25,634 nucleotides of DNA from Mesotaenium endlicherianum (Eukaryota; Streptophyta; Zygnematophyceae; Zygnematales; Mesotaeniaceae). This document shows positions 8,832 through 18,700 of this stretch, piece after piece (positions within the stretch are counted from its first letter, which is position 1; the number at the start of each line of letters is the position of its first letter). A program made the translations under genes and the position numbers. Where the stretch lies: positions 10,292-35,925 of the forward strand of contig WELA01005616.1 in NCBI GenBank assembly GCA_009602735.1. Reading direction: 5' to 3'. The notes under the pieces are model-generated. The model had not been told where the DNA came from and did not search any database. It worked only from the letters and a program-made list of their open reading frames with translations.

Positions 8832-11800
8832 ATGAGTTTCGCTTCATCTGCGAAGGCGTTCTGGAACCATCCTGCTGGACCCAAAACAAGTAAGCCAGTT
8901 CTTTATTTGTCATGCCTCTTAGCATGTGTGGTGATGCCTGTCGTTCGCTTGCAAGAGCAAAATATGTGTCTCTTCGACTTTGGATCTAGTTGAAGGTGCA
9001 GTAGCACGGTCATAATGGGTTGAATATCTACCTAGTACCTTAGACTATCATGCACTTTCGCCAGGTCGGACTAGACATTCAAACAAGCGTACATTCTTAG
9101 CTAGAATTTTCTGTCGCAGCTTCGGTCAGATAGATTGATTCGTGTCTACGAGCTTGTCTGCTCTCTTATGTTAGTGACATGGTTCACTATTTCTTTCATT
9201 GTTGTTTAAGGCCCAGTAAGGTCCATATCACCATAATGCTGCAAATGCTGAAGGACCTGAAGGAGGTGAAAGATGCCTCTGAACTTCTTTGTGTCATGTC
9301 AAACTTGTCTTGTTGACGATGAACATCAAGTAGATTGAAGTAGAGTTTCACAGTGAGAGTTAGAGATCAAAAAGGCATTTTGTGCTTCACTAGTAGTCTT
9401 TGATGTCTGGTGTGGGTAGAATGCTTTGAGTCGTGTAAATTTTTTTTGGTGAGGTTGACGAGGGCTGGTGTTTTGGGTCGCCTGAAGTTGCATCTGCCAT
9501 GGAGTTCCATATGTCTCGTGCTATGAAGACTCTTCTGTGTGTGGGAGTCTAGTCGTACCAGGAGCTTTAGGAGGGTGCTCTGGTCTTGCGGTAGGCCGGA
9601 CAGTATACTGTCATCATAGTACATCCTTATCTTACAAGTCTCATGTACTGTGACTGACGCCATGTGGCTGGTGAGCAAGCTGACGTGTTTCTCATGGTGT
9701 GGGTGGGGCGTCTTGCACAGTCCACTTTTGGGCTCCAACTTTCAAGTGGGGAATCAGCATTGCAAATATTGCCGACTTTCAGAAGCCTCCAGAGAAGGTT
9801 TCGTACCCGCAGCAAATAGGTGAGAGAGGGAGCTCTCTCCTTCATCACTTGCACAAACAAGAGAAGAGATACCCATGGCTGCTTGTTGGAGCTTGGCTCC
9901 TAGCTGGTTCTCCGCGCCAGGCGAGGCCAAGGCATAGATGCGAGGGGGCATGCTTTGTGACGAGAACATTTTAAAAGTCGGGTTTTTATGCTAGTGTGGA
10001 TGTTCTGAGACAGATACAAAATTTTGTGTTTTCTGCCAACGTGTATATTCTCAGACAGAGAGGCAGTGTGTGTGTCTCCTTTTTAGCGACATGAATGAAA
10101 TTGGATGTGAAGATGCAAGATGCCTTACTGGCAAAAAGTGAGACCGCTTTTATATGCTGCAGCTACAGACTGCAGTTGGGCCCTCGTACTCCCTTTTTTT
10201 TGATAGGTGTATGTCTCAGTAGATACAGCTTACGTAGAGCATATAGGTGTGTGTTGTGTATCTAGGCGTCTAGATCATGCTGTCCAAGTGCTTTTTAAGG
10301 GGGAAGAATAGAAGCCGAGTAAGTGACAAGAGCGCTGAAGCCTTCACATGAACCTCTGCCCCTCTCCGCGAGCCCTTTTTAAAAGGCCTGCCGTCTCTTT
10401 GTTAGGAAACCTCACTTAGAATAAACCCCCCCCAACAATGCCCTCATTGACAGTGGAGCTGCACAGCCTCCAGGTGGCCAGGCATGGAGCGGGGCATAGG
10501 CCAGGCAGGGTGCCAGGCAGGGAGCCAAAATGGTGGCGCTCTAGCAGGCAGGCTGCGGGCCACCCTCTGTTGTCTGCAAAGGTGGCAGTCAATTACATGC
10601 TGGTTGATAGGATAAGAGGAGAGGTGTAGCAGTGAGTGCACAGGCTGTCATTGCCACAGGGTGGCCAGGTCCTTGTGTCACTTTACACTAGGGTTGAGTG
10701 TACAGCTGTCAAGTTCCTGGCAGCTGGCCTGGTCTCCCAACAAGCTCATGCGCCAGTCATACTACTTGGGACCTGGGCAATGGGCAAACAAGCACAGAGG
10801 CGTGTCAGTAGGGCACTGGAGTCTTTCCATGTGCGCCTCATACTGTCAAGCTCGAAGCCAAGCTCATAGGGGGCCTGAACTGCTGAAGATGCTACGTTGT
10901 CGCTGGTTGGGGACTGGTTGGATTCCTCTTTCCTACATCCTCCTTGCTCCTTCCTCCTTTCTCCTTCCTTCCTCCTTTGCGATGTTGGTGAGGAGGTCAG
11001 AGGGGCGTGGAGAGGCCTGCCCTGCCAGCAGTCAGCGACCCCTGTTGCAGCTCTGCAGGAGAGCTAGCAGGATCTGTGCATGTCCTCTTTGGGGTTTTTC
11101 CAGAACACTCTAGACCCTCGTGAGCTGTGCTCTCGCGGCTCTGGTCCCCCTGGAGATTTGTTTGTCATACTTCTCCATTATTGTAAGCCCTGCGAATGGT
11201 GCTGTCGCAACTCTGCTTCCTAGCACGGAGCAGGGAGGTCCAGTCGCAGCGGATGTGTCACACTAGATCTTTCTGTACCTCTGTGACGCCCTGGCTGCGT
11301 CGTGCCCCTGGTCAGCTGCTTCTTTGGGACATCAGGGCTGCCAGCTGGCAGGAGGGGGCACGGTGCTCCTTGAAGAGCTTGGGGAGTTGCATTTGGGGGC
11401 ATGGGGCATTTGTTTTAGCGGGCTGAATCCCCCCAGGGAGCTAGCTAGCTGGAGCCTGGGTGCCGGCAACATGGACAGGAGGGCGCCAGAGTTGCTCCTC
11501 AGACGGCTGCAGGAAGGAGACAGCTGGAGGAGGAGGAGGAGGAGAGGGGGGGAGTGCAAGGGTAGCGGCAGGGCCGCTCTCAGAGGGCTCTCCCGCGCCC
11601 GCCCTGTTTGACGGCACCACCCGGTCTGAATCCGCCCTTTTCCCGCACTCTGCTAGTCGACTCCTTGAACCNCAACGTCTCGTCCCTGTCTTACTTATGC
11701 GTGTGCAGCCGTGACTGCGACGGGCATCATCTGGTCGCGCTACAGCACTGTCATCACTCCCGTAAGCACTTTCGGGCTCGTCGTCCTCGTGTTCTCGTGT

Positions 11801-12248
11801 TCTTGTGTTCTCAGCCACGCCTGCCGGGAACTGGCCGCGCACGCCTATCTGTTTGCCCCACATTTGTATAAGGACCGCACCAGAACCTGTGCGCGTCATT
11901 TCACTTAGCATCTCAGAAGTGCAAGCATGGTGGCACATCTGCCAGTCTCCCCCTGCCCTCACCTCATCAGCGTTGAATCACCTGATCAAATGACGCCAAC
12001 GGGGGAAAGAGAACACTAGCCCTGCTCACCTCAGCTCTGCTAGGCTCTAGCTCCATCATGAGGACTCAGGATCGCGTCAAACGTTTTTTTTTTCTTCGAA
12101 TCTGAGTCTGTGAGTCTAACGGTGTCTGGAGGAGTATAGGCGGGGTGAGGTACATGCTCTTCGAACAGGAAGGTCCCCCGCAAGGCGCGCTCGGTTCCCC
12201 AACTGTTTGCTGACAATGGTCGTATTGGTGGTGGTGCGACGTGCTACT

Positions 12249-12285
<37 letters not shown>

Positions 12286-13535
12286 TGGGTGTGGTGGCGG
12301 CGGTGGCGGCGGTGGTCGTGGTGATGACGGCCGTGGCGGTGGCGCTGGTGGCGGTGGCGGCGATGGTGGTGGCGGCGGCGGTGGTTGCGGTGGCGGTGGT
12401 GTCGGTGTGCAGAAAAACTACAACCTGCTCGCGGTGAACATCTTCATGGCTGGGACCGGCATGTACCAGCTGTCCAGAAAGATCAGGTGAGGGGTGCTTG
12501 CTGACCCCCCTTTATNGGTCAAGCTGTGGTCTCTCTTCTCTGCGTGCAAGAGGGTTCTCTGGATATAGGAGCGCTAGTGCTGGGTCAGCCGATCCGCCCT
12601 CAGGCCTTCTTCACAGCCCAAGGTACTTGGAATGAGCGGGGGCATGGCTTGGCTTGGCCCCAGGCAGCCTGGAGTTGGTTGCGTCGCCCGTTTGCGTCGC
12701 CCGTTCTGCGGCTTGTCCAGTCGACGCCACCTGGGGCAGGGGACCTTCAGGGAAGCTTCGGGCAGATGATGGCTTGATCCTTTGGGCTTTAGGAGGTGGG
12801 CATATTGCCGAGCCCGAGAATGAGTGGATCCCCTCCCCTGCCTCGGTTGTTGGCTTCTCCCCTTCCCAAAGGGCTAGAGCTTGGCTAAGGTGGAACCTTG
12901 CCTTGCAGTCCGCCTCGGCCTCCTCGCATCGTGCGGAGTGCATCGAGCAGCTTGTGTTCCTGTCAGCCTGATGGGACGTATGTGCTGGCTTCACGTTTTC
13001 CCTTGCAGAAGCTCTGGCAGAATTCCTAGCGGCCCTTGTCTCTGTACAATGAGGAGAGCATCGCGAGTGCCTCTGGCTGGCTGGCTGGCAGAGGTCAGCT
13101 CCAAGTTGTGCATCACGAACACTGCATGAGGCACGTGCCTGCACGCGCGCGCTTGCGCATGCGTGCGTGTTTGGCGCATAAACACGCATAGGCAAGCACA
13201 CACATGCGTAGACGAACGCACACAAGCACAGATTTGAAAGTGAGAGGCGAGTACGCATCTCAGGACTGTGCACGGCGTTTGTGCCGGCACTTATGAATCG
13301 GGGCGGGTTGCAATTGGTCTTCCCTCTTGAAGAGTTGGAGAGATGGAGAGCAGGTGCGCGCTGCATGTGGTCAGGTAAGTGCTCGGCAAAGTGCATCGAG
13401 GCGGAGGACCTGGTTTGCTTCTGATGGAGCTCTCTCCCTCTCTCTCACCTACCTTTGTGGCTGCCTCCTGTCGCTTGTTGCAGGCAAGACTATTTCCCCG
13501 ATGCCTCACAGTCTCCCGAGGCCATTCCAGCGTAA
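8832..13535 (+). CDS. MPC2: Mitochondrial pyruvate carrier subunit, MPC2 type (5 exons)
   Basis: Exons are 8832-8889, 9721-9819, 11709-11761, 12413-12486 and 13484-13535 (TAA), with GT-AG introns of phases 1, 1, 0 and 2. They join into 111 residues, close to the length of plant MPC2-like proteins. Family landmarks appear in order: NHPAGPKT (residues 12-19), HFWAPTFKWGISIANIADF (21-39), KPPEKVSYPQQ (41-51), TGIIWSRYSTVITPKNYNL (57-75), and AVNIFMAGTGMYQLSRKIR (77-95) with the short tail QDYF. Three membrane segments are likely, about 28-38, 53-68 and 75-90. By family knowledge the protein pairs with an MPC1-type subunit in the inner mitochondrial membrane to import pyruvate into the matrix; MPC1 is not in this window. 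The ATG gives the expected short N-terminus before NHPAGP. Introns are 831, 1889, 651 and 997 bp. The third carries a GGC/GGT tract up to its acceptor. Two N bases lie in introns 2 and 4. Confidence 0.93.
9820..11708 (+). other. Intron 2 of the pyruvate carrier gene, no nested gene seen
   Basis: The intron has a consensus donor (G|GTGAGA) and an acceptor ending GTGTGCAG. The left part is A/T-rich, and from about 10430 it becomes G/C-rich, with a run of eight C at 10426-10433, a pyrimidine tract near 10940-10975 and a GAGGAGG tract near 11525. Several open frames of 60-170 codons occur on both strands in the G/C-rich half, but none shows a recognisable protein motif. An N lies at 11672. Confidence 0.7.
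12223..12408 (+). repeat. GGC/GGT simple-repeat tract in intron 3 of the carrier gene
   Basis: Eleven uninterrupted GGC units at 12251-12283 are followed by about 120 bases of mixed GGC, GGT and GAT triplets, ending a few bases before the acceptor at 12411-12412. The tract is strongly G-rich on the sense strand and could form G-quadruplexes. Read in the frame of exon 4 it encodes a Gly-rich stretch that stays open back to 12149, but the exon 3-exon 4 join across it restores an MPC2-like protein exactly. Confidence 0.9.
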
Positions 13536-15762
13536 GCTGACCTCGTGTGCCTAGCAACTGGGACAATTTTTATTTCCACATGGATGGAACCCCTATAGAT
13601 GTACCTACCACGCTCCTGTATGGTATATATGCAGCCCTTCAGCGCGTAGAGTTGAATCTCCCACTTTCTTATCAACTGACGACGATGCCGATTATGTAGT
13701 TTTAATTTTCTGGAGAAATCTCCCTTTATTTACGTGGACACTGACGCTCCTTTTTTCTGACCTGGGCTGGATACTATCCTGCTTTGTGCTGTGGTAATGT
13801 TGGCTTCATGTACGACTGGCTCCTTTGCGCTGTCTTGTGGCAACACGTGCATGGTGCTTTTACTTGGGCATTTGCAATTGATGATGCTTCAAGGTGCAGA
13901 ATGCAAGTTACTGACCACAATAACGGTGCTTTCAGAAACAAAATCTTGGTCGGTTTGCTGGCCTTTCCTGTCAAATTTAATAGGGTCGCGGCCAAAAATG
14001 ACTCTCAGGTTCCGTGCTTGGCTCTCAGTTATAGCAAGTTGTCCGGCAGTTTCTGATTGCTAAGCCTTTGATGAAGATTCCGATTTAGACGCAATGGGCT
14101 CAAATGTTTGTTTGTTGTTCCACCATTGCCGCTGTTCTTCTATTTTTCAAGTATGCAAATACGTAGGTATGTTAAACTAGCTCCTGGACTGGGTTTGGCA
14201 CATCTCACATTCACACAAACCCGTCAGCACGTGGCGACCGGGTGACATGGTGATTTAATGTGATATCTTGGTATATGTGAAAACTAGAGTCTTCAGCACC
14301 CAGTTAGCTTTGAGCACTACAGGAGTAACTTTTCCTCGCCAGCTCAAATCGAGGAACTGAGAGCAAAATTGGAAGTTACTATTTAGTGCGTGAGTAGGGA
14401 CTGCGTTTGTGTGAATGCACTGAATGTCAATTTCCTTGAAAGTGGTAGGTGTAAATCAGATCATTGGCGGTAGATCGGAACATCTGAGGAAAGATAACAT
14501 TCATTGGAGTATGCCAAGGACAGAACTTTGTTGTGTATGAGTGACTGCTCTTGTTATGTAGAGGTAGTTGGCGTCAGCGGGTGCACTGACAAACTTTTCC
14601 CGCCTGCACGTTTAGCTGCCGGACTATGTTATCTACATCGTTTCCAGTATGTGCAGTAGTTTGTTGTCGTCAGTAAGGCGCCCCCACGTAACTCTTATGA
14701 GAGGGAAATCAGTAAGGACCCTCGCTCGCGTGAGCGCTGGCCCGTACGCGCTCGAAATTGTGTACGATGCAGAAGCGTCGGTCATGGTGACGCTCTATCT
14801 CTGGTCCCGCCCTTTTGCGTCCGCCATAAATTCTTTGCTAGACAGTGAGTGCGCCCTTTGGGCTTCTCGTGAGTGGCGATGGCGAGTAGAAGAAGTAAGG
14901 TGCAGCCTCGCCTGGGCCGCGAGGTAGCCCGTGATGGGGTCGCGGGAGAGGGTGCTCTCCCTCGTCATACGGGTTCATGGGGTCGAAAGCTGAGGAGCGC
15001 ACGCTGGTGGGCAGCCATGGCCGCTCGCCTTTGCAGGCGGCCGTGGCTGCCTGCTTGTTATTGAGATGTTAGAGAGAGAGAGAGTGAGGGTGAAGGAGCA
15101 GGCATGGCGGAGGGAGGGAGGGTGGGAGGTCGGAGCGTCGACGTTGAGTGTCAACAGTGCTTGCGCTGTTTCGACGCTTAGTTTTGTTGTGATCGTTAGG
15201 AGTGTATTTGTGAGGGGAAAAATTGTCGGTCCCCTCACAAACAATAACATCAAACGAGTATGTGCAGTATATATTAGCTTTATAGTAGACCGACTAGCTT
15301 GAGATACTCATTGGAGGTTACTCAATACACTAGTCTCTTTATTGAGACAGAGGAAAAGTCTTGAGGAGTAGGCTTCGGTATAACAATTGATTTTTTAGGG
15401 GCCAAGTGCAGTAGGCTTCCATGCTTCTAATTTGCAATCATCTATACATAAAAGATGCTAGCTTCAGGACTGTACATGATATAATTTACGTCATACGCAC
15501 TACAGGAAGCAACTCAGGGCCACTCCCCAGCTCCTCTCCAGAAGAGCTCCTCACCTCCAACCTTGCGTGATGAAGAAAATGCTTGACATGGTCCACGGCC
15601 CTACTACTTCCTAAGAGTATGAATGGCACGAGCGACATGCCAGAGTTTCAAGTTCTCTTGGTCGCAGAGTTGCATTCTTAGCCCGCCATAGAAAGAATAG
15701 ACTGCATCGAAAGCATGTTAGCGTCACACCCTGTTGGCACCCAGGTTTTTCTTCCACAAACT
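13536..15762. other. Intergenic region between two convergent genes
   Basis: This 2.2 kb holds the 3' flanks of the carrier gene (+) and the oxygenase gene (-). I recognise no gene in it. A GA-rich tract lies near 15070-15125. A perfect 11-bp inverted repeat lies at 15207-15217 and 15231-15241. AATAAA on the minus strand (15343-15338) is about 420 bases after the oxygenase stop and could be its poly(A) signal. Short open frames on both strands (for example 14649-14927) have no known motif. Confidence 0.6.
15207..15241. repeat. Perfect 11-bp inverted repeat with 13-base loop
   Basis: TTTGTGAGGGG at 15207-15217 is exactly complementary to CCCCTCACAAA at 15231-15241. It lies between the two convergent genes. 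It could be the remnant of a small inverted-repeat transposon or a structure in either 3' untranslated region. There is no T run typical of a bacterial terminator, and the context is eukaryotic. Confidence 0.8.
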
Positions 15763-18700
15763 TCAGTTGACAACAATAGAGCTAGTAAGATACCCAGTAG
15801 GAGGCAAGTTAGTCCCAGGCTGCTCCTCACTCGTGATCAAGCACGCCCTAGGATCGTTCTGCTCCTGCTCATTCTGCTCGTTCTGCCGCAAGTTAATGGC
15901 CGCCAGCTCAGCCTCCACAAACTTGCCAGCCAGAATGCGCGGGTACCGATGGGCTGACTCAGACTGAGCAAAGTGTCCCAGGGGCTCCAGCTCAGCATCG
16001 GATGCGACGTGCCCAAAGACCTGCATGCGTGCCAGCTCAGCCGATCCTTCAGTCCCTCACGCGGCAGCAGCCTCGCTAGGCAAGAAGGACTAGGACAAAG
16101 TCAGAGGCGCATGGTGCTCGATCATGCATGCGGCCAGAAGTGGAGGATTCTCTGCCCAGATCTGCAGCTGTGCAGACTGGCAGCTGTACTGCACGACTCG
16201 CGTGCGCAGCAGAGCGCAAGCCAGCGGCAAGCTGCAATAAGGAGGATTTCCTTTCGGACCAATGCTTGCCAGGTGCATGTACGCCTCCGCATGTGACCAC
16301 ACGTGTGTGTGCATGCGTGCGTGCGTGCGTGTGCGTGTGTGTGTGTTTTTGTGTGTGTGTGCGCGCGTGTGTGCGTTTGTGAGTGAGTGTATGTGTGCAC
16401 AGTCACGCGCACATGCAAACTCTGCCCAAATGAAGAAGCAGATGTTACTGTCAAATATGCACGTCCACTCCACGGGATTGACAAGTGGCAAAGACCGGCC
16501 GTCCACAGTCCGGGTTGGCCTGGGCTGGCCTGCCCAGAGAAATCAGGGCACACTTGTTTCGCTCTTCATACTGTTCTCTGAGCTGTCAAAACAAAAGGCA
16601 GGGTAGGACATACAGTGGACGAGACGCGCCAGAGGCTGCCGTTGCGCCGCCTGGCCGCCTCTGCCGCCGCCAGAGTGCTGTCCGTGACGACGACCTCATG
16701 CATGCCCGCTCTGCACACGCCACCTGTCAGCCACTCCAGCTGCCACACCAACCACCGCACCCCACAGCACGCGCCCACCCCGCGGGGTGCCAGAGCAGAG
16801 GATGAGCTACTGGGCTGCGTGGCAGGTGTCCTCTCTTGACGGGCGGCAAAAGGGGTAACAGAAGGACGCCATTACTTGCGCTCTTGCATTCACTCCCACC
16901 CAATGACAGGTGTAGCGCTCCCACTCTGACAGCAAGGCCCCCGAGACGCCCGAGTCAAACTACACTGCAGCGGGCGTCCGGAGACCAGAGACAGACGCGA
17001 CCGGGACTGACCACCTGGCAGTGCGTTGTCACTAGCGGAAAAAGTCGCGCTCGAAACAAAAGCTTCCAAGTGGCGGCCCTCTGGAAGGCCCGCACCACGT
17101 GCACAAGCAGCGGCCAGAGGCCTGCGGCAGCGCCTCTCGCAATGAGACCTCGTGGGTTCAATTCAGGGATCTACTGCCAGCTGGCAACAGGGCCCAAAAA
17201 CGGGCATGAATTGGCCCGTAGATTATAAGAAAATGCCACTTTGTCATGCGTAGAAGGAGCAGGTCGTGCCGATGACACGACAAGGCCGAACTTTTGGAAC
17301 GCGAGATGAGAGGGGCATGTGGCGCCGAGGGGCGTGTGGCGGCGAGAGAGAGTGCTTCACGGCTAAAGGGAAGGGTGCGCAAGAGTCGGTACTCAGTTCC
17401 AAAGTTTGAGCGGTAGTGACATGAGCAAAGGCATCGGCTGTGAACCGAAGAAGGAGAAGGCGAAGGAGGAGAAGGAGAAGACGGAGAAGATGGAGGAGGA
17501 GAAGAAGAAGAGAGAAAGTGAGACAAGGCTTTATAACAGAGCAGGGCAGAGAGCACACCAAATAGAGAAGCAAGGCGAGAGAGGAGATGCTACAAGAGAA
17601 GTGGAGAGACGAGAGCTTGAAACAACAGACAGGATAGCGTCTGCCTGCAGGCAAGTGCCCTGCCTGCTTGTCAGCAGCAGCAGCAGCAGCAGCAGCACTC
17701 AAGGAGGGGCGACACCAAGCAGGCAAGCGAAGCAAAAGACAGAGCAGAGTAAGCGCGTGCAACACGACGGACACAACACCCGCCTGGGTGGAGCAACCGC
17801 CCCACCTGCGTGTCACCTCACGGCAGCAGGCAGCCCAAAGAGAGAAAGAGCAAGGGAGGCGCGAGAATGGGGGAGACAGGCTGCCAGGCTGCGCCAGGTG
17901 CCCCTACCTGCTTGCCGGCCTGCAGCAACAGGCAGCCCTCGGGGACGCTCACGGGCACCTTGCGGCCGTCGCTGAGCCAGATGTGGAGCCCGGGGTAGAG
18001 GCTCTTGCCGTGGATCGTCAGAAAGTTGAGGTCGTAGTGATACCCCGCAAACACAGTGCCCCGCCGGCCGTGCCGCGCCAGGTCGCTGCCGGTGGGCGCC
18101 AGCAGGTGAGGGCCCTGCCAGCTCAGCCCAGTTTGAGTTCAGGCGGCGCGTCAGACACAGGCGCCATAGTATGTGGAGGTGGGAGGGTGTGCAAGCCCAT
18201 GCCCCTGTAGTACTACTACCAGCATGTGGAATGAAGGTAAAAGTTTTTCTTGACGTCGTAGATGGAAGAGGGTGGCGAGAAGGAGGGGGGAAAGAGACTC
18301 GCGGTGTGTTCTTAAAGAGTGCAAGGAGGGGGTGCCCCCGAAGCACGTGCTCACGTTGGCACATACTTACATGGCGCATGAGGGATGTGAAGGCGGCAGG
18401 CGGGAGTCCGAAGCCGAGAGCGGCCATCTCCGCTACGGCCTGCGGGGGATGAGAGACAGACACACGGCAATGCGCGTGATAGGATTGAGAGAGCGAGAGA
18501 GCCCGGGGTAAAACAAACTCAAGTGGACTGGTGGCACGCGCGATGATGCGCGAGACGGTGTTTGTACAAAGAAACGAGAGCCAAATTTGCGAATTATACA
18601 TGGGCAGAGGACGAAAAACATGCACGAAGTCAACGGCGGACACCCATCTATGACAAGGTCACGCGTTGTTCACTCAATGCAGTCTTGGTAAGACCTCGAG

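Noticed and set aside
11441..11962. 173-codon minus-strand frame as a gene
   Set aside because: It runs over intron 2 and exon 3 of the carrier gene, contains an N, and shows only low-complexity sequence.
12207..12437. Ala/Val- or Gly-rich open frame as a separate gene
   Set aside because: It is a GGC/GGT simple repeat in an intron; the join of 11761 to 12413 restores an exact MPC2-like protein without it.
12611..13396. 261-codon minus-strand frame as a gene
   Set aside because: It is antisense to carrier intron 4, has biased Arg/Ala/Ser content from G/C-rich DNA and no domain.
15207..15241. Hairpin as a rho-independent terminator
   Set aside because: There is no T run, and the split genes show that the DNA is eukaryotic.
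17140..17170. Possible tRNA-derived SINE (GGTTCAATTCA resembles a B box)
   Set aside because: No convincing A box or cloverleaf upstream, and no tail or second copy seen.
17244..17975. Long open frames on both strands over the GAAGGA tract
   Set aside because: These are low-complexity frames inside oxygenase intron 5, produced by simple repeats.
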